The translations under genes and the position numbers were made by a program. Below the pieces are notes generated by a model. It did not search any database. It was not told the origin of the DNA and saw only the letters and a list, made by a program, of their open reading frames with translations. Shown in pieces: positions 8,310-19,835 of a stretch of DNA of 64,000 bases. Each line of letters opens with the position of its first letter. Positions within the stretch are counted from its first letter, which is position 1. The stretch spans positions 19,922,293-19,986,292 of the forward strand of contig OU452203.1 of NCBI GenBank assembly GCA_911728435.2. Direction: 5' to 3'. The DNA is from Apoderus coryli. Lineage: Eukaryota; Arthropoda; Insecta; Coleoptera; Attelabidae.

Positions 8310-11186
8310 TTATCCCAAAACGGTGTAATTACACCCGAATTGGGAACACTGAGGTACTGCATGTTCAGATCGACGCGTCGATAATTCTGCAATGGATTGG
8401 CCTGTTTGAAGGGTGGGGTTATCTGCCAATCGCACTATCAACGGTACATGTGTACTAAAATACAATACGTATGGAATAATTTCAAATTGTTCATTTCTAT
8501 AAAATATTCCATCTATTGACGTGCCGTTTCGACTTGTTATTAAACTTTTAGTAGCCAAATTAACAGAGTAGCGATCCTGCAGATATGTTGTTAACTCTGG
8601 ACAATTTACATTATAATTAAAATCACCGCATATAAGTAAAGGACTATTATACAAACTGTTTAAATGATTAATAGCAAACATCAATGTATACTTGCTGAAT
8701 CGCATCAAAGCAAAGTCCATGAGCTGCATTACTTGATTTTTCGTTACACCTGGTTTAGCGTAAATTGTTATAAGGTAAAAATGTTTTATTTTCTGGTTTC
8801 TGCACCTATATTCTATTCGAGCACAGCAGACATCACCATAAGAAACATTTGTAGTATCGTAAGATAATTTATGTGTAGTTTCCAATCCAGAAGTCAAGGA
8901 TTCATAAATAGCAACTCCTCCAGCTTTATTCTTTCCATTATTTTTACGTGCTATACAACGATAACCGGCAACATCAATTGGGGGTATATTATCTTGCATC
9001 CAAGTTTCCGACATGCTAAGTAATGTGGCTTTTGGTAATACTGGATCATGTAAAACATCAAGCATATGCGCGTTCAAACTTTGCACGTTGAAATATGCAA
9101 TTGTTGGATACGTGGGATTAGAAAAAAAATCTGTAAATTTGTCGACAATTGTTACTAATCTATTTTTTTTCAATCGTTTAAATTCAGTTCGTAGAACCTC
9201 GCGGTCTTTATTCTTGCTACAATGATAGAATTTGTGATCATTTTTGTTATTTGTTAAAAATAAGCCTTCGATTGTTTTAGCACGAGACATCGCTACATAC
9301 ACCAGTGAAATATCATGGGACTTGGAATATTCATAAACTACTTGATCATATGTTCCTCCCTGTGATTTGTGAATACTCATAGCATGGGCCGGTACAATGG
9401 GAAATTGTTTTCGTCGAACTTTAATGATTTTTGATTTTACGTCAATAATTCCTTCCCTTCGCAAAAGTGGGGTCCACTCTGAGGATAGGCCAAGTGCATG
9501 CGCGTGTGCTGCATATTTTAACCGCAACGTTTTACCTGCATTACGATCTGAAAATTGGATCCACAAACGTAAGATTTCGCCATTTTCATCCAGCTCCACG
9601 TATTTTAAGTAGCCAAATGATCCATTAATTAATCGGTCTGTTTTATCTAGATTTTGCGTTACTATGTACGGACTCTCTATAACTAATAATAGTTTCAAAG
9701 GCATATTGGCAGTGCTAGCCACATCCATTTTTCTTAGTTTGTCATGCGTTGATTTCAATTGTTGCACATTCACATAACCTCGCACTTCGTCTTTAGCTAA
9801 TGAAAGAAGAACATTAGCATCGTTCATAACATCATAATTGTATTGATCTACATCTACGTTTCTATGAAATAATCGTATAGCACTCCGTACATCCATGTGT
9901 TTCAATTCCTCAGAGGTAAAGAATCGCCCTTCAATCAAGGAGCGCTCAATATCATTAAGTACGTCACCGTTACCGATTTTAGTTAGTATGGAGGAAAACT
10001 GAATATCTGATTGTCTCATTACTTCCGTCAATTGATAATAATTTAAATTTTGCCACAACATATTATCTTGCAACATGTTTGGAGGTCGAACGTAAACAGC
10101 TCTCGCATTAACGGGCGGCAATTGACGCAAATCGCCACAAAAGATTATATTCATACCTCCAAAGTGCTGAGTCGGATCGGCGCCAATCGAACGTAACCGA
10201 TCTCCAACTAGAATTAGCATATCGGAACTCATCATACTCACTTCATCTACAATAACCGTTTTAACTCCAAGGAAGTCACATTTCATTGTTTGTAAGACAT
10301 CACTTTTTAACGGTAATCGTCGTTTCGTGTTAATACCGATATTAAATGCTGTGTGAACAGTCGTGCCATCAATATTTACCGCTGCTTTACCAGTAGTTGC
10401 ACAGGCGATAAAAGCACATTTACTCATATTATTGCGGCAGGTAAATCTATTAGCAATTTCCATTAATACTTTTAGCACATAACTTTTACCCGATCCTGCA
10501 GGGCCAGTAAAAAACACTTGCAATGGCGAGGTGTTAGCATTAGTCAGACGATGAATTAACTCTAATACAAATTTTAGTTGTCCAGCATTTAAAGATCGCA
10601 ATAGGGAACAAAACTCTGCATGTGATAATATGTTTTCCACTGGTCGAACTGTGCTAGTACGTTGTATGGCATCAAAATCCTTGTGTTCACTTCCATTCAG
10701 CTTATCCGGCGGTTGTTGTAAATACGGCACTTCAACATTCCGTAGCGCAGGGCCAAGTGGATTATTGTTATTATTTTCACCCTCTTCATGTTCTGTTTCG
10801 CTAATAATACGCACCACATTCTCGATAGACAATCCGCTTTCGTACTCTTTTCTTTTAGCCAGAAGTGTATCGGCATGTATTTCATAAACACGCAAGTACT
10901 CATCTCGATCAAGTAAGTCTAATTCCTCGCTTCGAAAAGGCCAAAATAGAGTTACTACTTCTCGTATATAATTCATGCGATCATCGTTAAATTTATATGT
11001 TTTCCATCGTAAAACCTTTGCTTTAGTTCGTTTCCTATATTGTAAACATTTAATATCATCACGATCTACATTATCACTATCATTCTCACTTTCATTTTCC
11101 AAGCGCTGCTGTTGTTCATTAACCACCTGTTTTTTTTGCAAAGTGCGCTTTCGATCATACCAGGCAACGAAATCTGCTAAACACAC
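8310..11186 (-). CDS. Helentron helicase-endonuclease part of RepHel
   Basis: Open frame of 958 residues beginning MCLADFVAWYDRKR, which is normally an internal site of RepHel; the same frame can be read upstream to about 11270, so the ATG is only the first Met of the fragment. Walker A is FFTGPAGSGKSYVL (about residues 225-238), Walker B is VIVDEVSMMS, followed by IIFCGDLRQLPPV; the distal helicase motifs include MSIHKSQGGTYDQVVYEY and VYVAMSRAK, typical of PIF1/RecD-like enzymes. From about residue 700 an EEP nuclease follows (AYFNVQSLNA, MSETWM, LICGDFNYNVN, STHVPLIV). The last residues after VRLADN look unlike the family and may be read into flanking DNA. It unwinds DNA during rolling-circle transposition; the nuclease role is less clear. 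The link to the Rep part is broken (see 11245-11290). Confidence 0.88.
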   Translation of the reverse strand: MCLADFVAWYDRKRTLQKKQVVNEQQQRLENESENDSDNVDRDDIKCLQYRKRTKAKVLRWKTYKFNDDRMNYIREVVTLFWPFRSEELDLLDRDEYLRVYEIHADTLLAKRKEYESGLSIENVVRIISETEHEEGENNNNNPLGPALRNVEVPYLQQPPDKLNGSEHKDFDAIQRTSTVRPVENILSHAEFCSLLRSLNAGQLKFVLELIHRLTNANTSPLQVFFTGPAGSGKSYVLKVLMEIANRFTCRNNMSKCAFIACATTGKAAVNIDGTTVHTAFNIGINTKRRLPLKSDVLQTMKCDFLGVKTVIVDEVSMMSSDMLILVGDRLRSIGADPTQHFGGMNIIFCGDLRQLPPVNARAVYVRPPNMLQDNMLWQNLNYYQLTEVMRQSDIQFSSILTKIGNGDVLNDIERSLIEGRFFTSEELKHMDVRSAIRLFHRNVDVDQYNYDVMNDANVLLSLAKDEVRGYVNVQQLKSTHDKLRKMDVASTANMPLKLLLVIESPYIVTQNLDKTDRLINGSFGYLKYVELDENGEILRLWIQFSDRNAGKTLRLKYAAHAHALGLSSEWTPLLRREGIIDVKSKIIKVRRKQFPIVPAHAMSIHKSQGGTYDQVVYEYSKSHDISLVYVAMSRAKTIEGLFLTNNKNDHKFYHCSKNKDREVLRTEFKRLKKNRLVTIVDKFTDFFSNPTYPTIAYFNVQSLNAHMLDVLHDPVLPKATLLSMSETWMQDNIPPIDVAGYRCIARKNNGKNKAGGVAIYESLTSGLETTHKLSYDTTNVSYGDVCCARIEYRCRNQKIKHFYLITIYAKPGVTKNQVMQLMDFALMRFSKYTLMFAINHLNSLYNSPLLICGDFNYNVNCPELTTYLQDRYSVNLATKSLITSRNGTSIDGIFYRNEQFEIIPYVLYFSTHVPLIVRLADNPTLQTGQSIAELSTRRSEHAVPQCSQFGCNYTVLG

Positions 11187-11244
11187 GTTGTTTAATTCGG
11201 AAGGTCTTTTCTCATAATGTTGAATTATATTACTATACCAAATA

Positions 11245-11290
11245 TCAGTTGAATCCGCCGATAAATTTTCTCAACTTTACCAATTCACGA
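11245..11290 (-). other. Deletion and frame-change junction inside RepHel
   Basis: Upstream frame: HRELVKLRKFIGGFN then stop. Downstream frame, already open across the same bases: DSTDIWYSNIIQHYEKRP leading into CLADFVAWYD. In Helitron proteins these two blocks are normally separated by a linker of roughly 80-100 residues that is missing here, so an internal deletion that also shifted the frame is the simplest reading. Confidence 0.7.
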
Positions 11291-13776
11291 TGCAATGAAC
11301 TAAATCCACGTTCAGATTTATTAACGTAATCTGCTACATAAGCCGCGCACGAATACTCATCTATTATGAATTGAATATCCATGTTAGATTGTAATACAGA
11401 AGATATTGCAGGATTAAATGGGCTAGTCCAAATATCATCGATATCACGCTTTAAAAACACCATTGGGCGGTGTAGGCCATGTCTTATAATAAGTAAATAT
11501 TCATCCAATGTCTCGATTAAGTTCATTGTCAGAAACTGACGAACATCAGTGTAATGATTATTTTCTAAATTTTCGTGCAAACTTTTGTAACGTTGAACTA
11601 ACGATTCGTTTCGATCTGCAGGAGGTACCGGTATTAAAATTCTAGTTTCATTCATCGGCCAAAATGGGGCACCAAATCTGCATTTTGTTGCATTCTTTTT
11701 ATAACACGTGTGCGTATGACGATGAGTCTGTAACTGTCTGTCACCAAGTAATAATGATTGATCAACTGTACTTAAAAAATCCAACAATTGAACTACCTCG
11801 GGTACATCTATACCTTCAATCAATCGACTCTCTGTATCAGATGGTGCATTTTCTAACCATAGTAACATGTGGCAGTGAGGGCTACCTCGATGCTGAAATT
11901 CGACGCGTCTAAAAAAATCTATAACACGATACTTTCCGAATGGCCCAGTTGTTCGTTTTAAAGCATTCATTATTGTATCAACCAACTTATCGAAATACAA
12001 GCAACAGATAACTGGATCACTATTAACCAACTCAGCTCTAGTTGTTGCATTCATGCAATCAAATATCTCGTCCGGAATATCTTGTTCAGCAGGTAAGTTG
12101 TTTTGAAATTTATAAATATATCTTAATAATGGAAACCAATAAGTTTCCGATGCGCTTAAGGTAAGAAACACCGTCGGTTTGCCTAATTGTCTCATCATAG
12201 CAAATAAGTCTTGTTTACGAGTATGCCAATACTGAACAGAATTAGGAATATGGCGCAAAAAAGATTCATTCCGTTCCAAGGTTTCTTTAATGAACTGTCG
12301 ACTTTCGATGTCACTTCTAGTAATATTATGAACGTTAGAAGTACTAGCTCGAAACATAACATTTAGACTATCTATAACTCGATACCTCATTATCTTTGCG
12401 GCCATATACAAAATATGATTCGACCTGACTCCGCGTCGATCACGTCGTCGTATTTCACTTGTAGCCATCGAATAAGCAGTAGCGCGCACCTTGAACTCTC
12501 GTGGTTGACCGAAATAAATCATAGGAAAGGATAATTCTTCAGCATCCGCATCGAATGATAAGGCAAATGGTTGAGTATGTTGTCCTGGAGCCATATCTAG
12601 TATCATCTCCTCTCCCCAAAACAAAGTTTCCTGCATCTTAGATAAGATTTCTTCTGAGGTCATTCGTCTTTCGTTACATTTAGGAACCTGTTCAATGGTG
12701 TGGCGAATATTGATATCGATATTCTGATAGCTGTTTGCAAGGAGGTGGGTGTAACGCAAAGTACCATCATCCTCTTCGTCGTCAGAAGAGTTGGTGTGGA
12801 AAAACGAATCATGTATCACAATTTTGTGTTTTCTATATAATGGCGTTTTCACTAACTCTTTGAGCCATAGTTTTATATTTGTTTTCGAAATACAACCCGC
12901 CATATAAGAACTTTTATGAAGTAATTTTCGTTTGAGGCACACATTAAATGTAAAATCATCGTCTAAACGCCGCGGTAGAGCCATAACCATGTTATTAACA
13001 TCCACGGGCACATTTACAATTTGACCAATTAAACGTCGAGAACCAGCAAAATATCTAATATGACGAATTTGCATAAAAGGTATGCGAGGCGAAATTAGAC
13101 GCTCAGATAACGGACATAAATCGGGCAAGTCTTTAGGAATCTTGGGATAACAGTACCCATTAAATGTTGCCAATGAAGGAATATGCTTACGCCGCAAAAA
13201 TGTACAACAATTAGAACACACCATGAACGGCTCTTGCATGTCATAATGATTTAGGGAATTAACGAAAGTATATAAATCAGTGTCAATTCGAACGTGAGAT
13301 AATCTACTTGTCCACCAAATCCGATCACACACGCGACAATAATCGTCCAATTTATCCGAAAAAAATTTGTTATCCATATACTCTTTAAAGTTCTGTTCAA
13401 TATTAAATCGTCTGCCTGGTTGCCTCACCATGTCTTTACGACCGGACCAAAAATCAATACATACATCGAACGAGGAAGAGACCTCTGTTGTTACCATTTC
13501 ATTGTCATTATTTACCTGTATTACCTCATCACTGCCATTATTATCACGTGCACGTTCAAAAATAATGTCACTGTCACTGTTCTCTGGAAATATACCAGAA
13601 TTTTCAAGTTTTCGAATCTTTACACGCTCACGGTACCGCCTATTTCGTTCACTCTTTGTTAACGGCGTTCTCTCGCTTAACCCATTACAACCATGTCCAT
13701 CCGCAACCTCGCGTAAACGTTTACGCTCTCGATATCGCTTACACTTTTCACTATTTTTTGAACTTTTAGAATTCAT
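11245..13776 (-). CDS. Helentron Rep (HUH) part of RepHel
   Basis: Open frame of 843 residues. The N-terminus has two arginine-rich KRYRERKR/NRRYRERVK repeats, then Cys pairs (YCRVCDR and VCSNCC) as in the zinc-binding region of Helitron proteins. The Helitron_like_N and Rep motifs follow in order: PTVFLTLSASE (motif 1), EFQHRGSPHCHMLLWLE with the two metal-binding His (motif 2), and DEYSCAAYVADYVNKSE with the nicking Tyr pair (motif 3). All key residues are present. The frame ends 15-20 residues after motif 3 (FIGGFN then stop), where an intact RepHel would continue for about 80-100 residues into the helicase. It should nick the element end, but this copy cannot make a joined RepHel. Confidence 0.88.
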   Translation of the reverse strand: MNSKSSKNSEKCKRYRERKRLREVADGHGCNGLSERTPLTKSERNRRYRERVKIRKLENSGIFPENSDSDIIFERARDNNGSDEVIQVNNDNEMVTTEVSSSFDVCIDFWSGRKDMVRQPGRRFNIEQNFKEYMDNKFFSDKLDDYCRVCDRIWWTSRLSHVRIDTDLYTFVNSLNHYDMQEPFMVCSNCCTFLRRKHIPSLATFNGYCYPKIPKDLPDLCPLSERLISPRIPFMQIRHIRYFAGSRRLIGQIVNVPVDVNNMVMALPRRLDDDFTFNVCLKRKLLHKSSYMAGCISKTNIKLWLKELVKTPLYRKHKIVIHDSFFHTNSSDDEEDDGTLRYTHLLANSYQNIDINIRHTIEQVPKCNERRMTSEEILSKMQETLFWGEEMILDMAPGQHTQPFALSFDADAEELSFPMIYFGQPREFKVRATAYSMATSEIRRRDRRGVRSNHILYMAAKIMRYRVIDSLNVMFRASTSNVHNITRSDIESRQFIKETLERNESFLRHIPNSVQYWHTRKQDLFAMMRQLGKPTVFLTLSASETYWFPLLRYIYKFQNNLPAEQDIPDEIFDCMNATTRAELVNSDPVICCLYFDKLVDTIMNALKRTTGPFGKYRVIDFFRRVEFQHRGSPHCHMLLWLENAPSDTESRLIEGIDVPEVVQLLDFLSTVDQSLLLGDRQLQTHRHTHTCYKKNATKCRFGAPFWPMNETRILIPVPPADRNESLVQRYKSLHENLENNHYTDVRQFLTMNLIETLDEYLLIIRHGLHRPMVFLKRDIDDIWTSPFNPAISSVLQSNMDIQFIIDEYSCAAYVADYVNKSERGFSSLHRELVKLRKFIGGFN

Positions 13777-14910
13777 AATTATTGTTGTTGCCTGCTGAAT
13801 CCAAACTTTAAATCAACTCTTAACAATATAAACACATTCGTTTTATTAACAATCAAAGGATGGAAATACTTTCAGTATGCCGCGAACGCCTCAATTTATA
13901 AACGCCTAAAATACTCGAGTCTCGACTACAGCGCAGCGTTGCCACATACATTTATATGACATGTAGCGGAAACGAACACCGTACACTTTATAAATAGTTG
14001 GGTTTCTTAGGCTTATAAAAATCCTTTAAAAGAAATAAGGCGATTTTAAGAAAATTTAATTTAAAATGGGCATTTTAAAACCACCCTCTACAAAATACGC
14101 ATTACACGCATAACGCAAAGAGTTTTTAACTTCTAACAACATATCAATTTAAAAAAAAATTGAAACTACAGAAGCAGGCCATAATTTCCATTAAAATTAA
14201 TAATACAATCCAAATTCGTAAATTAAGAAAAATCTAGATATTAATATCTAGAATAATAATTTTGGAATTTTACGACTGTTTCACTTAAGCCCTTTCATCT
14301 ACCACATTTTGGTACGTTTGGCAACACTGAATTTACGAGTGCCTGGTTCTAGTTTCTCTGCGGTCGCATGTTGGCCCAATACATCACGATTTACGCGATT
14401 GCTTTATTTGGTCTACTGTGCGACACCTTGTCTTTTGACCTTGAACGAAAACTCGTAACTTGACTGCCACATACGAACATAAACATTTCCAATGTTAAAA
14501 CGTCGCCACTATTCTCAACTCAATTTAAATAATATGACACGAGATAAATTACCTCCCCTATTACCGCTACCTCGCAAAAATGCAATGGTTATAGAAATGC
14601 AGTTACCGTTTATAAAACGGTCAATCCGTCAATCAAATGTTTAAAATGAACACGCCTTTATGCCAAGAGAATGGAAGTACTATTTTGCGCTAAAGCATAA
14701 CGCCTAAAATAAAAACTACAGTTGTTAGTATGTATAAATCTATTATTGAATTAAAAATAAAATACACTTAATTGTATTAATAATAACAACTTACGCTAAT
14801 TAAAAAGACAACAACAAAGAGAAAAGAAAAAACACAACACCAATTTATAATAATTAGTTGTGTATTAAAATTACTTAAGGGTAAAATAATAAGTAGGTAT
14901 ATAAATATTA
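13777..14910. other. Spacer between Helentron Rep start and USP10 stop
   Basis: No gene is supported. It probably holds the Helentron 5' end and the 3' untranslated region of USP10. It contains the perfect 20-bp palindrome at 14233-14252. Confidence 0.5.
14233..14252. repeat. Perfect 20-bp palindrome
   Basis: TCTAGATATTAATATCTAGA reads the same on both strands. It lies upstream of the Rep frame, about 450 bp before its first ATG, and has no assigned role. Confidence 0.9.
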
Positions 14911-17650
14911 TTATTTACTCCTAATTGTATCGCTGCGTCTGTAAAACAGTAAATAGGGTACTCGTGTACCTGCTGGTTTTAAAACTTGTTCTTCTTGCAC
15001 AGGCTTTACAGAAGCGTCATCGTAACTGAAAAAATCATTTAATTATTATGATATTTAGCTGTTTTCTTCTACAGAGGAAGTAACAGAAAGCTGTAATCCT
15101 TACCGTAGCCAACTGCTGTATCCCACATGGAAAGCATCTGTAACGTAATGACCTTTGCTAGCCTCCTTACCATCATGGTAAACAACAGCAAACAATTTGT
15201 ATTGCTTCTCCTTGGTTGTTGTATTCTTATTGGACAATAATTCTGTCAGAGAAAGAAGCTATTTAAGTAAACAAATAATCATTAATTGATGGTACGTACT
15301 TGATTCTATCTTTAAATCAATCGGAAATTCTAACGCCTTAATAATTTTCGTACATCCATTCAATTTGAAATCGAAACATTTCAAGTGTAGCACTAATATC
15401 ACTGGCAGTTCATCTAGCATCACTTGTTGCCATGCCTCCACTTCTTCATTGGTGCGCGACGATGTTACTCCTTCTAATTTATATTTGGTTGTCAGGGACT
15501 CTAAAGCTTCACGAACAGTCTTTACTTTCTGAAAAAGAAACACTCAAATATTATTTAACCCAAAGTTACCTTTAATGAATAATTGTTTTACTTCAATGTT
15601 TAGTTGAAGCGTGAAAAACGGTTGTATATTCTCGGTGATGTGATCGCCAGTTTTGTGAATGCGTGACCGTAGGAATCCTCCAAAAATGTCACTGATTGGT
15701 GTACGTTCCAGTTCGGTACGTCGTGTGATGCCAGATTTATTTTTGGGTCCCATAACCTACAAATAGTAAACTCTAGTGTTATTAACTCATTCATATCGTT
15801 GTAACAATAGAACGTTACCTGCCATTCCTTATCCTCAATATCTTGACTATCTTGATCCATTTTTTCTTCAGTCTGTTTAATATCATCGTTACCAACTAAT
15901 TTCATTAACTATAGATAAAAGAAAAATCACTGTATTAGATCAAATAAAAACGTTAGATTGTTCTAATCATACCTCCAACATTTCATCGTTCAAGTTATTC
16001 AGCAAACATCCTAAAAACTCTTCAGCATCCTCCTGTCGACCTTCGATCAAATCAGTCCGAATACCGTTCAACATTTTGTAGATCCACAATGGTTCGAATG
16101 GTATATCTGTATTAATAATCATTTGGTTCGTGTTGTTTTGATCTTTTTTCTGCGACTTCACTTCTAATCTACGATTCACGCGCATACTAGCCGGCAGATG
16201 CTTAAATTCGTTGATAAATCGACACCTAGTCAAATAAAGTATGATACAATTTGGAAATCAAACAGGCGGGCGGTGTAATATAGACTAGATAAGAATTTAG
16301 TAACTTTTCAAGCTCAAGTAAGTAAATACTCTAAGAGCCTAACTTAACCACCCGCCTCTACAATTCTACATGCAAAAAGTTGATTGTTATTAATCTAGGT
16401 AAGTACATACATTCCGTCAATTACTGGTGTTGGTTTCCTTTTCACATTTGATGAAATATTTTGTGACAAACCATTCAAGAGATTGTATACTGGTGGACAA
16501 GCAATCAACGCTTGCAAAATTGAATTAATGTAGCAGTAATTGCTCTGATTGATTAAACCTCTCGGTTGAAGACTTATCGTTTTACCATCTAAGACATAAC
16601 TGCACAAAAATTCTGAAATTTAACAATATTTTGTTACGTTGTGTTGTTGTTAATAAACAAAAACTAGCACTTACCGCCCATTCTATAGCAATCTGGATCG
16701 ACAAAAGTAGCTTTCTTCGGATTCTTTATTGGACATACTCTATTACGATCCTGTCTCTGGTTATTCTCATTATCAGAATTACTAGATTCATGATTCACAG
16801 CCACATGATTATTATTATTAACTTTGTTAAATCCATTATTAGTACCAGCAGTACTACCACTTGTCTTAGAACCAGAAAATAGATCCGCCCATCGTTTGCC
16901 ACCACCCCAACTGGTGTTACCAGTATTTCCTACTGCTTCAGTACTTTTTACTGAAGTATCATCATGGTTTTGTAGTACTGCATCATTATTTAGGTCTTTT
17001 GCTTCCAAAGCATCAGATTCGGCATCGTTATTCACTGCATTATTGTACTCACCAGAGTTATTCACCGTAGCATTATAATATGGTACTCCTTCAATAGAAT
17101 TAGTTATATTAGTTTCATAGTACTGTACTGTTTTATTTTTCTCGTTATTATTATTATACACGTTCGGAGAAACAACGTCATTAGGTAGTTCTGCAGCATT
17201 GTAATGAATGTTGTTATAATGTGGTAATACTGTATCTGTATTTATTTCATTATAGTCTGTAATAAGTATTATACTCTCACATTTGATAAGACAATAAAAA
17301 AATGTACTTACTGTTGTTAATGTGACCTATAAACCATGGAAAAAGTTTATCCGCATGTCCATCATTGGACAAGGTGGATAATATCTGATTCCTTTCAACA
17401 TTATCCACATCGCTTAAGTCTAGAAATTGTAGGGTAGTCTGTAAACAAAAAATATATTTATAGCCAAATATTGTTAAACTATCATTGATTAACACTACTA
17501 CATTATAATTCGAATATGTTCAATTCAATTCAATCAGTACTGGTAAATATAATATTTTTATTATCATTATATGGTAAACAACGTGATACACAAAAAATAA
17601 TATTTAAGTATGAATATCATTACCGTGACACAACTTTTGTAGTAATCCAT
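14911..17650 (-). CDS. USP10: Ubiquitin carboxyl-terminal hydrolase 10
   Basis: Ten coding exons (17650-17624, 17438-17312, 17256-16675, 16612-16411, 16225-15973, 15908-15819, 15756-15592, 15528-15300, 15242-15104, 15025-14911) join in phase to 642 residues. The first is only nine codons. The N-terminal 245 residues are Asn/Ser-rich and poorly conserved. The C19 peptidase follows: Cys box SLQPRGLINQSNYCYINSIL, then RQEDAEEFLG, MGPKNKSGITRR, the palm block LDELPVILVLHLK, the His box GHYVTDAFHVG and the Asp in YDDASV. The catalytic triad is complete. USP10 removes ubiquitin from client proteins and, in animals, binds G3BP/Rasputin; the short vertebrate G3BP motif was not evident. It is head-to-head with Derlin-2, 917 bp apart. 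The assignment rests on USP10-specific blocks (ALIACPPVYNLL, TPISDIFGG). Confidence 0.93.
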
Positions 17651-18567
17651 TACGTTTTCATTATATTATATTATTAACAATTAAAATATTATACATTTCG
17701 TACAAGATATTGCATACAAATAAAGAAAATCATTTTTAATTTAAATGTGCACCTTCTCCAAACATTTGTTGGTAAAAAAGGTTAATTCTAATTTTCAACT
17801 GTCAAATTGCGCAGATCCTCAATGACATATGAGTTTTAATATGTCAATGGTTATTTTCCTCTTTTTAGCCTCCTGCTTATGGCTGATTGTATGGAAGCAA
17901 GAGGCTAAAACTGAGAATACACAAGATGTTCTTCTGAGGTATGGAAAATGGATCAATGCATGTATTATACAGAGACATTGTCTCTATAAAGACAATGACA
18001 GAGACAAAGTGTCTGTTATATGGTATTAAACATCTAAAGCACATGTAAAGTGTAGAGGTGTTTGCAATCGGTCCTCAGTGTCAAAATTGATCTCGCCCAA
18101 CCGGGAAGTAGAACGTTCGAGCGAAACGGGGAACAGCTTACTAAATTAGCATTAGCAGAGAGTTACATCTGTTCTCTCGGTTGTTCCACTCGCCAGTTCC
18201 AGTATAAACATTATTCTATGGCTAGTGTTCTATGGTTATACTAGCTAGCCGCTATAATTTCGAATGAACCAAATCCAAAATAGTTGTTGCCTAACTTCAC
18301 CAGATTAAAATACGTATATTTGAATTCTGTGTCAGTTTAGACAAACGACAGTGAATGTCAAAATTAACTATTATTAATAACAACAATAAACATTTTACGT
18401 ATAATAAATTATATCAATAATATATCAAAGTGTAAATATCTGATGTGGCCATTAAAGTTAATTTTAACGTAATGAGAAATGTAAAAATACAGATACGATT
18501 GTAACAATATGTCATGATATATATTGTAAATTAAATGTAAATAATAGGTGTTTTTTGTAAAATAATA
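17651..18567. promoter_or_regulatory. Shared upstream region of USP10 and Derlin-2
   Basis: This 917-bp region separates the two divergent start codons and should hold both promoters and 5' untranslated regions. No TATA box or initiator could be assigned with confidence. The open frames at 17829-18029 and 18062-18244 have no recognisable product. Confidence 0.5.
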
Positions 18568-19576
18568 ATGGCTTATCAGACGTTAATTAACGAATATTTT
18601 AATATACCCCCAGTAACGCGGGCATACACCACAGCATGTGTTGTTACTACATTAGCAGTGGTAAGTATTTCTCACATGTATGAACCTTAAAGATACTATA
18701 GTAATAATATTGAGAAAACAATATCAGGAACGAGTTTTTTCCTTTTAGCAATTGGAATTAGTCTCCCCATTTCAACTGTACTTCAATCCCATACTGATTT
18801 TGAAGCAGGGTCAAATATGGCGATTATTCACGACATTTCTATTTTTTGGTACAATAGGTTTTAACTTCTTCTTTAATATGCTGTTTACGTATAGGTACTG
18901 CAGAATGTTAGAAGAAGGATCCTTTAGAAATAGGGCATCAGATTTTGTTATGATGTTTCTATTTGGTGTAGTTTGTATGGTTGTATCCTTTTAATTCAAA
19001 TTTCACACATGATTATTATGAATTATTTTAAACAATATTCCTTAATGTTATTTAGCTAATTGCATTTTTTGTTAATCTACTTTTCCTGGGACAAGCATTT
19101 ACAATTATGTTAGTATATGTATGGTCGAGAAGAAATCCATATACCCGAATGAATTTCTTTGGTCTTCTCAATTTCCAGGTAGATAAAAATAAGATAAGTA
19201 TATGGATTTATTAATTAATTAATTGCCAATTTGTAGGCGCCTTATTTGCCGTGGGTGTTACTAGGATTTTCAGTGCTCCTTGGTAATGCGGTTTACGTCG
19301 ACTTAATGGGTATAGCTGTAGGGCATATTTATTATTATTTAGAGGACATATTTCCAAAACAAAGAGGTGGATTTAGAATCTTGGATACACCACAAATATT
19401 GTAAACATTCCAACGCATTAAATTTGACTAGAAGTTATGTTAAATCAATTTTTAGGCGAACTATTTTTGATGAAATGCCGGAGGATGAGAGTTACGCGAG
19501 ATTACCAGAAGAAAGACCAGGTGGATTTGAATGGGGCGATGTGGATAACCAAAGAAATGATAATAACGAACAGTAA
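18568..19576 (+). CDS. DERL2: Derlin-2, ER-associated degradation membrane protein
   Basis: Five exons (18568-18660, 18749-18982, 19056-19178, 19237-19400, 19456-19576) join in phase to 244 residues, close to the usual 239 of animal Derlin-2. The start [20 protein letters not shown] is the family start. The rhomboid-pseudoprotease fold is seen: the WR motif in [13 protein letters not shown] (about residue 54), several hydrophobic membrane segments ([56 protein letters not shown]) and [14 protein letters not shown]. The cytosolic tail ends with [10 protein letters not shown], resembling the SHP box that binds p97/VCP. It acts in the ER membrane in retrotranslocation of misfolded proteins. AATAAA at 19592-19597 is a likely poly(A) signal. 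It is tail-to-tail with DBR1, 259 bp apart. Confidence 0.95.
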
Positions 19577-19835
19577 ATACTTCTCTTTACAAATAAATAT
19601 TTAAACTAACGCTGTTTTAATAATTTTTGAAATAAATGTATCTATGCTATACGCAAGAATAATGTGCATTAATTCAATTCGTGTGTTTTCAGTAGAAAAG
19701 TAGGAGTCACTAACGATGACATTAAACTGCCAAAATCTCAAGAAAATATTTAGGAGATTTTAATTAATAAAATATATATTACAAAATATACTATAAACCA
19801 TATATACAATTAATAATATGATTGAATTCACTTAA

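Larger units (their letters stand above)
8310..13776 (-). mobile_element. Helentron-type Helitron (Rep, PIF1 helicase, EEP endonuclease)
   Basis: Two long minus-strand open frames together make the RepHel protein of a rolling-circle transposon. The C-terminal exonuclease-endonuclease-phosphatase domain marks the Helentron/Helitron2 branch. The termini were not found with confidence: a clear 5' end and a 3' stem-loop end would have to be defined by aligning copies. The coordinates given are those of the coding core only. Confidence 0.85.

Noticed and set aside
10630..11217. Plus-strand frames of 80-85 residues
   Set aside because: Antisense shadows of the helicase frame with no domain.
13367..13798. 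143-residue plus-strand frame
   Set aside because: Antisense shadow of the Helentron Rep N-terminus.
17829..18244. Two small plus-strand frames upstream of Derlin-2
   Set aside because: No motif; they lie in the likely promoter and leader region.
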